Below the pieces are notes generated by a model. It did no database searches. It saw nothing but the letters and a program-made list of their open reading frames with translations, and was not told the origin of the DNA. This document shows positions 1 to 8,638 of a stretch of 64,000 nt of DNA, one piece after another (within the stretch, counting starts at the first letter, position 1; every line of letters starts with the position of its first letter). The translations under genes and the position numbers were made by a program. The stretch comes from an uncultured Propionibacteriaceae bacterium. Its GTDB lineage: Bacteria > Actinomycetota > Actinomycetes > Propionibacteriales > Propionibacteriaceae. The stretch spans positions 186,001 to 250,000 of the forward strand of contig CALBCJ010000011.1 of NCBI GenBank assembly GCA_937926975.1, read 5' to 3'.

Positions 1-2
1 TG

Positions 3-653
3 GACCTGTGCCTGGTCAGCGTGCGCTCAGGAGTGTTCAGCGTGCTGCTCGTCGAGCGTGGCGAGGAGCCTTTCCGGGGGCGGGTAGCGCTTCCCGGCGG
101 GTTCGTCCGACCCGATGAGTCCCTGGAGCAGGCAGCAGAGCGTGAGCTGAGCGAGGAGACCGGCATCACAGTCCCGGCCGGAGCGCTGGAGCAGCTGCGC
201 ACGTACGGAGACGTTGGGCGGGACCCTCGTCCCGAGCGCGTGGTCTCGGTGGCTCACCTGGCCTTCCTGCCTGACCTGCCCGAGGCTGCCGCCGGCACCG
301 ACGCCCGTGACGCCCGGTGGTGGCCGGTGGAGAAGGCCCTGGCGGCCGATCTCGCCTTCGACCACGCCCAGATCCTGCGCGACGGCGTTGCCCGGGTCCG
401 GGCCAAGCTGGAGTACACCACGGTGGCCTGCCGGTTCTGCGGCCCGCGGTTCACTCTGACCGAGCTGCGGCAGGTGTACGAGGCGGTGTGGGGGGTACGG
501 CTCGACCCGCGGAACTTCCGCCGCAAGGTGCTGGCGGTGCCGGGCTTCGTGGTCGACACCGGCGAGACGGAGGGTGGGGTGGGTCGCCCGGCACGGCTGT
601 ACCGGGCGGGAGCAGCCACAGTGGTCTCTCCGGCGCTCCGGGGAGTCGGCTAG
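3..653 (+). CDS. NrtR-like Nudix protein with winged-helix C-terminus, 5' end outside window
   Basis: The reading frame is open to the left edge and continues upstream of the GTG at 21, where residues DLCLVSVRSGVFSVLLVERG match the first strand of the Nudix fold. That GTG is therefore probably an internal valine and the gene is cut by the window. A full Nudix box (G-x5-E-x7-RE-x2-EE-x-G) lies in GGFVRPDESLEQAAERELSE. The C-terminal ~90 residues (FTLTELRQVYEAVWG, then NFRRKVL) look like the winged-helix domain of NrtR-type regulators of NAD metabolism. In that family the Nudix domain senses ADP-ribose-like ligands and the helix domain binds DNA. No NAD gene is visible nearby. The stop overlaps the stop of the convergent MFS gene by four bases. 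It could instead be an active ADP-ribose or sugar-nucleotide hydrolase. Confidence 0.8.
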   Translation, partial: DLCLVSVRSGVFSVLLVERGEEPFRGRVALPGGFVRPDESLEQAAERELSEETGITVPAGALEQLRTYGDVGRDPRPERVVSVAHLAFLPDLPEAAAGTDARDARWWPVEKALAADLAFDHAQILRDGVARVRAKLEYTTVACRFCGPRFTLTELRQVYEAVWGVRLDPRNFRRKVLAVPGFVVDTGETEGGVGRPARLYRAGAATVVSPALRGVG

Positions 654-1843
654 GTCAGGGACCAGCGGTGGTTCAGCCGGTTCAGCCGTTCTGACATCAC
701 CAGCCCGAGAACCGCCAGCAGTCCCAGGTACGGCGGCAGGACCCACATCCCGCTCCACTCGGCGACCACTCCCAGCAGAGGCGGCGCCAGGGTCGACCCC
801 GTGTACGCAGCGGCCATCTGGATGCCGATGATCGCCTGGGAGCTCTCGGCGCCGAAGTTGGCGGGGGTGGAGTGGATGATCGCAGGGTAGACCGGGGCTG
901 CCCCCAGACCGGCCAGCACCAGCCCGCCCAGCGACAGCCAGCCGACCGGCAGCGCGAGCAGCACCACCCCGGCCCCGATCGCGATGAAGCCCCCGCGGAT
1001 CAGGGCCCGGTCCCCGACCCGGTCGGCGAAGAACCCGGCCAGGAACCGGCCCGCGGTGATCCCGAGCAGGAACAGCGACCCGAAGGCCGCCGCAGTCGCC
1101 GGGCTGGTCCCGCGCTCGGAGACCAGGTAGGTCACGGCCCACAGGATCGAGGTGGACTCCAGGGCGCAGTAGGCGAAGAAGGCGATCAGGATCGACGGCA
1201 CCCCCGGGATCCGCAGCGCCCGCGACAGCGGCACTCGCCCGGCCGGTCGGGCGGAGTCGTCGGTCGGGGGGGAAGCCGAGACCGCCTGGACCGGGTGGAC
1301 CCGGGTCCACAGCGGCAGACTGACGACCAGGGCGGCCGTCAGCACCAGCTGCAGGACCCCGACGGTCCGGTACGCCGCGCTCCAGCCGAGCCCCGAGCCG
1401 ATCGCGTAGCTCATGATGAACGGTGAGACCGAGGCGCCCACGCCCCAAAAGCTGTGCAGCCAGTTCATGTGCCGGGCCGTGTAGTGCAGGGCGACGTAGT
1501 TGTTGAGCGCGGCGTCGACCGCGCCGGCGCCCAGCCCGTACGGGACCGTCCACACCAGCAGCACCCAGAACGAGTCGGTGACCGAGAACCCCAGCAGCGC
1601 AGCGGCAGTCATGGCGACACTGACGGCCGTCACCTTGCCGGCACCGAAGCGGTGGGTCAGACGCTCTGAGGCCAGGCTGGAGACGATGGTGCCGCTGGCG
1701 ATCAGGACCGTGAGGAAGCCGGCGAACGAGACCGGAACCCCCAGGTCCTGGTGCATCACCGGCCACCCGGAGCCGACCAGCGAGTCGGGCAGCCCCAGGC
1801 TGATGAAGGCCAGGTAGATGATCGCAAGCAGGAGCGCGTACAC
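650..1843 (-). CDS. MFS transporter, 12-TM type
   Basis: A 397-residue protein made almost entirely of hydrophobic segments, with the MFS spacing of two six-helix halves joined by a polar loop around residues 190-210. The N-terminal GLPDSLVGSGWPVM and the ALNNYVALHYTARHMNWLH stretch resemble sugar-type (FucP-like) MFS permeases, but the substrate cannot be read from sequence. The GTG start is preceded by a GAAAGG site. A -10-like TAGGAT lies at 1871-1876. It converges on the NrtR-like gene with a four-base overlap of the stop codons. Confidence 0.85.
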   Translation of the reverse strand: MYALLLAIIYLAFISLGLPDSLVGSGWPVMHQDLGVPVSFAGFLTVLIASGTIVSSLASERLTHRFGAGKVTAVSVAMTAAALLGFSVTDSFWVLLVWTVPYGLGAGAVDAALNNYVALHYTARHMNWLHSFWGVGASVSPFIMSYAIGSGLGWSAAYRTVGVLQLVLTAALVVSLPLWTRVHPVQAVSASPPTDDSARPAGRVPLSRALRIPGVPSILIAFFAYCALESTSILWAVTYLVSERGTSPATAAAFGSLFLLGITAGRFLAGFFADRVGDRALIRGGFIAIGAGVVLLALPVGWLSLGGLVLAGLGAAPVYPAIIHSTPANFGAESSQAIIGIQMAAAYTGSTLAPPLLGVVAEWSGMWVLPPYLGLLAVLGLVMSERLNRLNHRWSLT

Positions 1844-1870
1844 AGGAGCCTTTCGTGGGGAGCGGGCCTG

Positions 1871-1876
1871 ATCCTA
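1871..1876 (-). promoter_or_regulatory. -10 box of the MFS gene
   Basis: TAGGAT read on the minus strand, 27 bases before the GTG start at 1843. It fits the actinobacterial TANNNT -10 pattern. No good -35 is visible. Confidence 0.35.
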
Positions 1877-2015
1877 CCGGCGCCACCGGGTGCCTACCGG
1901 GCTCGCCGGTGACAGGAAACAATGCCACCATCAGTGCCCAGCGCAGGCCGGTGGTCCCGGCCTCGCGCAGGCCCGCGGACGACTCCGGGCTGACGAGCCG
2001 GGGCGGCGGGACTGG

Positions 2016-2858
2016 TCAGGCGAAGGTCAGCAGCCGCTCCAGCATCCGCGGGTCCTGGTGGGTGAATCCGGCATTGGGCTGGTGCCGCTCCAGCGTCGCG
2101 ATCGCCGACAGCTCCTGATCGGTGAGGGCGATCTCGACCGCCGCCAGGTTGGCCTGCAGCCGCTGCGGCGAGGCACTCTTGGCGACCATCGCCACCCCGC
2201 GGCGGGCCAGCCAGGCGAGCATCACCTGCGGCACGGTGGCCCCGTGCGCCTGGGCGATGCCGGTCAGCACCGGGTGCGAGAGCAGCTCCTGGTTGCCCTG
2301 ACCGAGCGGGCCCCAGGCCTGCAGCACCGTCCCGTACGGGCGCATCTGCTCCTGGATCTCGGTCTGCTGGCAGAAGGGGTGGGTCTCCCGCTGGTTGACG
2401 GCCGGAGCCACATCGAGGTGGGTGACCAGGTCGAGGTACCGGTCGGGGTAGAAGTTGGACACCCCGATCGCCCTGACCCGGCCCTCGGCCAGCAGCTCCT
2501 CCATCACCCGCCAGGCTGCGTAGTAGTCGCCGAACGGCTGGTGCACCAGCCACAGGTCCAGGTAGTCGAGGCCGAGGTTGCGCAGGGAGGTCTCGAACGC
2601 CTCCCGGGTGGCCTTCGGGCCGTGGTCCTTGAACCAGAGCTTGGTGGTGATGAAGAGCTCGTCACGGGCGACCCCCGACGCCTTGATGGCGGCCCCGACC
2701 GCCTGCTCGTTGTAGTACCGGGAAGCGGTGTCGATCAGCCGGTAGCCGATCTCGATCGCCCGCGGCACGGTGCTGGCGACCTGGGCGTCATCCATCTGGA
2801 ACACGCCCAGACCGATGAGTGGCATGGTGACGCCGTTGTTCAGGGTCAGGCTCTGCAC
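2016..2858 (-). CDS. Aldo/keto reductase (AKR5-like, 2,5-diketogluconate reductase type)
   Basis: A NAD(P)H-dependent carbonyl reductase of 280 residues, a normal length for the family. The tetrad is present: Asp and Tyr in DTASRYYNE, Lys in TTKLWF and His in LWLVHQP. The nicotinamide/2'-phosphate region near the end (VAKSASPQRLQANL) points to NADPH use. The frame can be opened as far as 2936, but GTG 2858 has a clean GGAGG site just before it and gives the usual N-terminus (SLTLNNGVTMPLIGLG), so I chose it. The physiological substrate is unknown. The gene is monocistronic, transcribed away from the lipoprotein gene at 3028. Confidence 0.9.
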   Translation of the reverse strand: MQSLTLNNGVTMPLIGLGVFQMDDAQVASTVPRAIEIGYRLIDTASRYYNEQAVGAAIKASGVARDELFITTKLWFKDHGPKATREAFETSLRNLGLDYLDLWLVHQPFGDYYAAWRVMEELLAEGRVRAIGVSNFYPDRYLDLVTHLDVAPAVNQRETHPFCQQTEIQEQMRPYGTVLQAWGPLGQGNQELLSHPVLTGIAQAHGATVPQVMLAWLARRGVAMVAKSASPQRLQANLAAVEIALTDQELSAIATLERHQPNAGFTHQDPRMLERLLTFA

Positions 2859-3027
2859 GGTGCCTCCTGTCGTCGAGGTGGTATGTATTGAGTCGACCGT
2901 ACCTGTCTCAGCCCTGGTCAGCCCACCCAGATCCACAGGACCTCGACCCGCAGGTCACAGCCGCCTCACAGCCACCCCGCTTTTCCTTGGAGAGTAAGCA
3001 ACGACGACTCGCCCACGAAGGACCCTG

Positions 3028-4311
3028 ATGAGCCGGATCGCCCACCTCGCCGCCACCACCGCGGTCGCCCTTGCCCTCGGGCTGGGCTTCTCGGCCTGCA
3101 GCGCCACCACCTTCACCACCGGTAGCCCGAGCGCGGCCGCGTCGGCCACTGCAGTTACCGGTGCGGGTGGCGCCCAGGTCGCCTTCAGCACTCACCTCGA
3201 CGCCAGCGACCTGACCTGGAACGCGGCCAACGAGGTGAAGGTCGCCCTCGCCAACGGCGCCTCCAGCGGCGGAGCCGGGGTCACCGTCTCGGGCGACACC
3301 GTCACCATCACCGCCGGTGGCGTCTACCGGGTCACCGGCAGCCTGAGCAACGGGCAGCTGGTCGTCGCCGCCCCCGATGACCAGGCGGTGGTGGTGATCC
3401 TCGACGGAGTCACCATCACCAGCGGCACCGGCCCGGCCCTCTCGGTGACCAGCGCCGACGAGGTGACTCTGTACCTGGCCGACGGGACCAGCAGCACCCT
3501 CACCGACGGCACCGGCTACACCGTCGCCAACGACGCCACCCCGGTCGCGGCGGTCGCCTCCGCGACCGACCTGACCATCGCCGGCCGTGGCTCGCTGACC
3601 GTCAACGGCAAGACCAACGACGCCATCAGCACGAAGGACGGCCTGGTGATCGCCTCCGGCTCGGTCTCGGTCACCGCGGTCGACGACGGGATCCGGGGCA
3701 AGGACTATGTCGACATCCTCGACGGTACGGTCACGGTCCAGGCCGGTGGAGACGCCATCTCCTCAGACAACGCCGAGGACGCCGACCGCGGCTGGGTGAA
3801 GGTCTCCGCCGGAGAGGTCAGGCTCACGGCCGGCAGTGACGGGATCGACGCCGTACGCGCCATCACGGTCGCTGGCGGGACCGTCACCGTCGAGAAGTCA
3901 GCGGAGGGCCTCGAGGCCCACAGCGTCACCATCAGCGGCGGTACGGTCACCATCACCGCTACCGACGACGGGATCAACGGCACGGCCGGGACGGTCACCG
4001 GCGGCACCGAGCAGGACGACGGCTCGATGGTGACGATCTCGGGCGGCACCACCACCATCAGGGCCGGAGGCGACGGAATCGACTCCAACGGCGGGGTGGC
4101 CCTGCGCGGCGGCACTGTCACGATTACCAGCGGGACCGGCGGCGGCACCGAGCCGGTCGACGCCAACGGCACCGTGACCCTCACCGGGGCGAAGGTCACC
4201 GCGAACGGCACCGAGATCACCTCGGCCAGCCAGCTCAGCGCCGGGGGCGGTGGCGCGGGCGGCGGCGGCGCCGGGGGCGACAGGGGCTGGCCCGGTCGCG
4301 GTCGCCGCTGA
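3028..4311 (+). CDS. Carbohydrate-binding beta-helix lipoprotein (Cthe_2159/DUF4353-like)
   Basis: A lipoprotein signal peptide of about 25 residues ends in the lipobox FSAC, so the product should be acylated and held on the outer face of the membrane. The mature part is built of short, regular strands rich in G, T, V and D, with recurring turns of the form DDGI.G, DAISS, DGIDA and DGIDS about every 20-25 residues. This is the pattern of the right-handed parallel beta-helix family typified by Clostridium thermocellum Cthe_2159, which binds acidic polysaccharide and calcium. The last ~20 residues are a glycine-rich, basic low-complexity tail. A GAAGGA site precedes the ATG. It may act with the GH3 enzyme further downstream, though no shared operon is evident. 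Confidence 0.8.
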   Translation: MSRIAHLAATTAVALALGLGFSACSATTFTTGSPSAAASATAVTGAGGAQVAFSTHLDASDLTWNAANEVKVALANGASSGGAGVTVSGDTVTITAGGVYRVTGSLSNGQLVVAAPDDQAVVVILDGVTITSGTGPALSVTSADEVTLYLADGTSSTLTDGTGYTVANDATPVAAVASATDLTIAGRGSLTVNGKTNDAISTKDGLVIASGSVSVTAVDDGIRGKDYVDILDGTVTVQAGGDAISSDNAEDADRGWVKVSAGEVRLTAGSDGIDAVRAITVAGGTVTVEKSAEGLEAHSVTISGGTVTITATDDGINGTAGTVTGGTEQDDGSMVTISGGTTTIRAGGDGIDSNGGVALRGGTVTITSGTGGGTEPVDANGTVTLTGAKVTANGTEITSASQLSAGGGGAGGGGAGGDRGWPGRGRR

Positions 4312-4578
4312 GTCACCCCAGCCAGGACCAGCAGGGCGCATCAGCGCCAGGTCCTCGACCAGCGTCACTGGTGTCTGGAAGGCCGTGGCAGGCCCTCGGC
4401 TCCACGGTCAGGTCTCTGCTACCGCGCCGCCGCGGCGCTGGGGCTGCCGGCAGGTCACGGCGCGCCAGCGGCTCGACCTGGACAACGGCCCTGGCTGCCT
4501 CGGGTGCAAGCCTCGCCCCTGGCCGGCCGAGGGGGCAGGCTCCTGGGGGCGCTTCTGCTGGCTGGAAGAATGTGACCC

Positions 4579-5577
4579 GTGGTCTGGCTGATGCTCGCGG
4601 TGATGGGCAGTGTCACCGTGGCCGCTGTCACCCGGATCTGCAGTGACCCGCGGCGGGCCAGCAACCCGTTCTGGCTGATGACAGCGGTCATCGTGGTCGG
4701 CATTGCGACTGCTCTCCTGCTGCACCTCGCCCCGCTGGCGGTCCTCCTGGTGATGGTGTCGCCGCTGCTGGTGCTGGTCCTGGTGATCGCCCTAGTGGTG
4801 AACGGGGTGGTCACCTGGCGCCATGAGGGCCGCAGCCTGGCCAACCTGCTGTCGCTGCTGGCCGGGCTCGGGATCGTCGCCGTGGTCGGCTTCTGCCTGG
4901 CCGCGGTGCTGCTGAGCCAGGCGGTGCCCGGACTGGTGGTGGCGGCGCTGGTCGTGGTCTTCGGGAGCGGCTGGGTGGGTTTCCTGCTCACCGCCTACCT
5001 GCTGTACGCGCTGGTCTACCCCTGGCTCTGGCGCCGGCCACGGCCGGACTTCGTCATAGTCCACGGCTCGGGCCTGGTGCAGGGGAAGGTGGCCCGGCTG
5101 CTCGGCTCACGGATCGACACCGGGATCTCCTGGTGGCGCCGGGCCGGCTGCCAGGTCCCGCTGGTGATGTCGGGCGGGCAGGGGCCAGACGAGCCCCGCT
5201 CCGAGGCCGCAGCCATGGCCGAGTACGCGGTCGCCCACGGTGTTCCAGCGTCGATGATCCTGATCGAGGACCGCTCCCGGACCACCGAGGAGAACCTGGC
5301 CTTCAGCCGGGACCTGCTGCAGGAGCGCCTCGGCGGCCAGGCTCGTGGGATCTCGGTCACCAGCGACTACCACGTGCTGCGGACCGCGTCCCTGGCCCGG
5401 GACCTGGGCTTCGATGTCCAGGTCGCGCCCGCGCGGTCGGCCCTCTACTTCCGGGTCAACGCCTTCCTCCGGGAGTTCGTGGCCCTGCTCCACCGGCACC
5501 GCCGCTGGCACCTCGCAGCGGCGGTCCTGGTCTGCCTGCCCCTTCCAGCGGTCGTGGCTCTGCTCATGGTGGTCTGA
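4579..5577 (+). CDS. YdcF/DUF218-family integral membrane protein
   Basis: About five hydrophobic segments fill residues 1-155, followed by a DUF218 (YdcF/SanA/ElyC) domain at roughly 155-290 and a final membrane segment. Family motifs visible are FVIVHGSG, the MSGGQGPDEPRSEAAAMAEY block, EDRSRTTEENL and SVTSDYHVLRTASLA. Members of the family affect cell-envelope or peptidoglycan-precursor steps (ElyC and SanA in E. coli), but the reaction is not established. The GTG at 4579 is the first plausible start; no strong ribosome site is present. The 267 bases before it hold nothing I recognise. A second, shorter DUF218 protein lies at 7964. Confidence 0.8.
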   Translation: MVWLMLAVMGSVTVAAVTRICSDPRRASNPFWLMTAVIVVGIATALLLHLAPLAVLLVMVSPLLVLVLVIALVVNGVVTWRHEGRSLANLLSLLAGLGIVAVVGFCLAAVLLSQAVPGLVVAALVVVFGSGWVGFLLTAYLLYALVYPWLWRRPRPDFVIVHGSGLVQGKVARLLGSRIDTGISWWRRAGCQVPLVMSGGQGPDEPRSEAAAMAEYAVAHGVPASMILIEDRSRTTEENLAFSRDLLQERLGGQARGISVTSDYHVLRTASLARDLGFDVQVAPARSALYFRVNAFLREFVALLHRHRRWHLAAAVLVCLPLPAVVALLMVV

Positions 5578-5624
5578 CCGCGGCGATCTCGGCCCAGGCC
5601 TTCCGGTGCTTAGACGGTGAGCCG

Positions 5625-5630
5625 TAAGGT
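5625..5630 (+). promoter_or_regulatory. -10 box of the GH3 gene
   Basis: TAAGGT preceded by TTCCGG at 5601-5606 (18-base spacer). It lies between the YdcF stop at 5577 and the GH3 start at 5662. The -35 match is weak. Confidence 0.3.
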
Positions 5631-5661
5631 CGTGCTAGCCGTCGCGAGAAAGGCCACACCG

Positions 5662-7899
5662 ATGACGTCGTTGCCGTACCAGGACCCCACGCTGTCGACC
5701 GCCGAGCGGGTCGACGACCTGCTGGCCAGGCTGACCCTGGAGGAGAAGGCCGGCCAGCTCACGCAGTACTTCTACATTCCGGTGCACCCCGGTGAGCAGA
5801 CCGGGCCCGGCGAGGACGAGGCCCGGCTGGCCGCGGTCGACGAGGCGATCGCCCAGGGCCGGGTGGGGTCGCTGCTGTTCGTCCGGACCGCAGCCGAGAC
5901 CAACCGCCTCCAGCGGGCCGCGGTCGAGGGCCACCGGCTCGGCGTGCCGGTGCTCTTCGGGTACGACGTCATCCACGGGCTGCGGACCGCCCTGCCGGTC
6001 CCGGTCGCGCTGGCCGCCACCTGGGACCCGGACACGATCGAGGCCGGCCAGACGGTCGCGGCCCGCGAGGCCCGGGCGGTCGGCATCCACTGGGCCTTCG
6101 CACCGATGGTCGACATCGCCCGGGACCCGCGCTGGGGCCGGATCGGCGAGGGCGCCGGTGAGGACCCCTGCCTGGGGGCCGCGGTCGCCGCGGCCCAGGT
6201 CCGCGGCTTCCAGGGCGACCTCGGCCCGGAGCGCGTCCTGGCCGGACCGAAGCACTTCGCCGGGTACGGGGCGGCGCTCGGCGGACGGGACTACGACGAC
6301 TCCGACATCTCCGACTCCCAGCTGTGGAACCTCTACCTGCCGCCCTTCCAGGCGGCGGTCGCGGCCGGCGCCGAGAACATCATGAGCGCCTACATGGACC
6401 TCAACGGGGTTCCCGCCAGCGGCAACCACTGGCTGCTGACCGAGGTGCTGCGCGACGCCTTCGGCTTCGGTGGCTTCGTGGTCAGCGACGCCAGCGCGGT
6501 CCGCTCGCTGCACACCCAGCACTTCGCCCGGGACCTCACCGACGCCGGCGCCCGGGCCCTGTCGGCCGGGCTGGACATGGAGATGTGCTTCGAGGACGCC
6601 GCGTACTCCCGGCTGCCAGAAGCGGTGGCGCAGGGCCTGGTCACCGAGGAGCAGGTCGACCAGGCGGTCCGCCGGGTGCTCAGCATCAAGTTCCGCCTCG
6701 GGCTGTTCGAGAACCCGTACGTGGACGAGGCCGCCGCCGAGCAGGTCCTGAACCGGGGCGACCACCGCGAGACCTCCCGGGCCGCCGCCGAGAAGACCCT
6801 GGTCCTGCTGACCAACAACGGCGTGCTGCCGCTGGCCGCCCCCGCCTCGGTGGCGGTGCTGGGCCCGCTCGCGGACTCGAAGCGCGACCTGCTCGGGCCG
6901 TGGATCTTCGACCACGACGAGACCGAGTCGGTCACCCTCGTCGAGGGGATCCGGCGCCGGGCCGGGGACGGGGTCGAGGTCCGCTACGCCCCGGGCGTGC
7001 TGCCCGGAGAGCGGCTCTACCCGTCGATGTTCGACATCCAGGACCACGGCCTGGTCACCTGGCCCGACGGCTTCGACGAGGACGCCGAGCTGGCCCGGGC
7101 GGTCGAGCTCGCTCGTGCCAGCGAGGTCGCGGTGGTGGTGGTCGGGCAGAGCCAGAACATGATCGGGGAGCGGGCCTCGGCCTCGACCCTGGAGCTGCCG
7201 GGCCGTCAGGCAGAGCTGCTGGAGGCCGTGGTCGCCACCGGGACCCCGACCGTGGTGCTGGTGATGAGCGGGCGCCCGCTCGAGGTCGGCTGGGCTGCCG
7301 AGAACGCCGCGGCGGTGGTGCAGATCTGGTACCCGGGGGTCCGCGGCGGCGAGGCGGTCGCAGCGGCCCTGTACGGGGACGTCTCCCCGGCCGGTCGGCT
7401 GCCGTTCACCTGGCCGCGCTCGGTGGGGCAGCTGCCGATGGTCTACAACCACTACCGCACCTTCCAGCCCGAGGCCCAGCACGAGCGCTACTGGGACACC
7501 CCGTCCACGCCGCTGTTCTGCTTCGGGCACGGCCTGTCGTACGCCAGCTTCAGCTACCAGAACCTCCGGCTGGAGCCGGCCTCGGTCGCGGTCGGCGAGA
7601 CCACGACGGTCTCGGTCGAGGTCACCAACACCTCGGACCGGGAGGCCGACGAGGTGGTCCAGCTGTACACCCACCAGCGCTACGGCGACGCCACCCGGCC
7701 GGTCCGTGAGCTCAAGGGGTTCCAGCGGGTCACCCTCGCCGCCGGCGAGACCCGGACCGTCCGGCTGCCGCTCGGCCCCGAGCAGCTGCGGTACTGGTCG
7801 GCCCGCTCCCGGGACTGGGTCCAGGACGCGACCACCATCGACGTCTGGGTCGGCGGCTCGTCGACCGCCGAGCTGGGGACCCAGCTGAGCGTCGGCTGA
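5662..7899 (+). CDS. Glycoside hydrolase family 3 (beta-glucosidase/beta-xylosidase type)
   Basis: A 745-residue three-domain GH3 enzyme: (beta/alpha)8 domain at about 15-340, alpha/beta sandwich at about 385-590 and a fibronectin-III-like domain at about 650-725. The catalytic nucleophile is Asp276 in FVVSDASAV; the usual Trp after SD is Ala here. Substrate-binding KHF (GPKHFAGYGA) and RDPRWGR-type (DPRWGRIGEGAGED) motifs are intact. There is no signal peptide, so it should act on imported oligosaccharides. The frame opens at 5617, but ATG 5662 has a GAGAAAGG site eight bases upstream and fits the family N-terminus. Specificity (glucoside, xyloside or N-acetylglucosaminide) cannot be read, although the classical NagZ His-Asp motif KH(F/I)PGHG is absent, arguing against NagZ. 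Confidence 0.92.
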   Translation: MTSLPYQDPTLSTAERVDDLLARLTLEEKAGQLTQYFYIPVHPGEQTGPGEDEARLAAVDEAIAQGRVGSLLFVRTAAETNRLQRAAVEGHRLGVPVLFGYDVIHGLRTALPVPVALAATWDPDTIEAGQTVAAREARAVGIHWAFAPMVDIARDPRWGRIGEGAGEDPCLGAAVAAAQVRGFQGDLGPERVLAGPKHFAGYGAALGGRDYDDSDISDSQLWNLYLPPFQAAVAAGAENIMSAYMDLNGVPASGNHWLLTEVLRDAFGFGGFVVSDASAVRSLHTQHFARDLTDAGARALSAGLDMEMCFEDAAYSRLPEAVAQGLVTEEQVDQAVRRVLSIKFRLGLFENPYVDEAAAEQVLNRGDHRETSRAAAEKTLVLLTNNGVLPLAAPASVAVLGPLADSKRDLLGPWIFDHDETESVTLVEGIRRRAGDGVEVRYAPGVLPGERLYPSMFDIQDHGLVTWPDGFDEDAELARAVELARASEVAVVVVGQSQNMIGERASASTLELPGRQAELLEAVVATGTPTVVLVMSGRPLEVGWAAENAAAVVQIWYPGVRGGEAVAAALYGDVSPAGRLPFTWPRSVGQLPMVYNHYRTFQPEAQHERYWDTPSTPLFCFGHGLSYASFSYQNLRLEPASVAVGETTTVSVEVTNTSDREADEVVQLYTHQRYGDATRPVRELKGFQRVTLAAGETRTVRLPLGPEQLRYWSARSRDWVQDATTIDVWVGGSSTAELGTQLSVG

Positions 7900-7951
7900 C
7901 GGCGGCTCCCGGACCCGGTCACTCAAGGTCCGCATCCCGGGCCCGCCCGGC

Positions 7952-7957
7952 TAGCCT
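7952..7957 (+). promoter_or_regulatory. -10 box, leaderless promoter of the short YdcF gene
   Basis: TAGCCT ends six bases before GTG 7964, placing the transcription start on or next to the start codon. Confidence 0.45.
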
Positions 7958-7963
7958 GAGCGC

Positions 7964-8584
7964 GTGCCCAGCCTGGTCGCCTCGCCCCGCCCGCGCTACC
8001 CGGCCTGGCTGGCGGCCGGGCTCCTGGCCGGGGTCCTGGTCTGGGGCGAGCTCGTCAGCTGGCGCTCCTCGCGCCGACTGCCGCCCGGGCACCCTGGGCC
8101 GCGGCTCCAGGCGGTCGTGGTGCTGGGCTTCCGCAACCGCGGGCAGCGGGCCAACGCGGTCAACCGGTGGCGGGTCCGGGCCGGGCTGCGATCGGTCGAC
8201 CCGACCGCCCGGCAGGTCCGCCTGGTCCTCTGCGGGGGGCCGGTGGCGGGGCCGGTCAGCGAGGCGGCCCTGATGGCGGACTACGCCCGCCGGATCGGCT
8301 ACCGCGGCGAGCTCGTGCTTGAGGAGGTGTCCCGGTCGACCTGGGAGAACGTGGCCTGCCTGGCGCACCTGGTGGCCGACGCCGACCAGGTCACCATCGT
8401 CTCCCAGCCGCACCACGTCGAGAAGGCCTGCCGCTACTTGCGCCGGCAGCGTCCCGACCTGGCCCGCCGGCTCGGCGCCGGGCAGACCTACCGGCTGGGG
8501 GAGTGGACGCTGGCCAAGCCGCTGCTCGCCGCGTACGGGACCGTCGACCTGTACCGCTCCCGCCGGGACCGAGCGCCGGTCTGA
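7964..8584 (+). CDS. YdcF/DUF218-family protein, short form
   Basis: A 206-residue protein with one N-terminal membrane segment (about residues 14-32) and a DUF218 domain. It has the AVVVLGFRNRG strand, the LCGGPVAGPVSEAALMADY block, EEVSRSTWENV and a final strand with IVSQPHHVEKA. It is a paralogue of the polytopic protein at 4579, with which it brackets the GH3 gene. The leaderless GTG start is supported by the -10 box six bases upstream. Function in this family is not settled; an envelope role is the usual inference. Confidence 0.75.
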   Translation: MPSLVASPRPRYPAWLAAGLLAGVLVWGELVSWRSSRRLPPGHPGPRLQAVVVLGFRNRGQRANAVNRWRVRAGLRSVDPTARQVRLVLCGGPVAGPVSEAALMADYARRIGYRGELVLEEVSRSTWENVACLAHLVADADQVTIVSQPHHVEKACRYLRRQRPDLARRLGAGQTYRLGEWTLAKPLLAAYGTVDLYRSRRDRAPV

Positions 8585-8612
8585 TTGCACAGCCTTGCCA
8601 GGGGCCTATACC
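8585..8612 (+). promoter_or_regulatory. Sigma-70-type promoter of the RDD gene
   Basis: TTGCAC at 8585-8590 and TATACC at 8607-8612 with a 16-base spacer. This is one of the best sigma-70-like promoters in the window. Transcription would begin near 8619, which rules out the earlier in-frame TTG at 8585 as the start of the next gene. Confidence 0.6.
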
Positions 8613-8638
8613 ATGCTGGGCGTACAGCGGGGGGCTGT

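Noticed and set aside
4312..4578. A gene or RNA in the 267-base gap before the YdcF protein
   Set aside because: Open frames here are short and lack ribosome sites; no conserved RNA pattern was recognised.
5662..7899. NagZ-type N-acetylglucosaminidase
   Set aside because: The characteristic KHFPGHG(D)T His-Asp loop is absent (KHFAGYGA instead) and the protein has the three-domain beta-glucosidase length.
5635..7935. 766-codon minus-strand frame opposite the GH3 gene
   Set aside because: Composition is that of an antisense shadow; GH3 motifs on the plus strand are intact.
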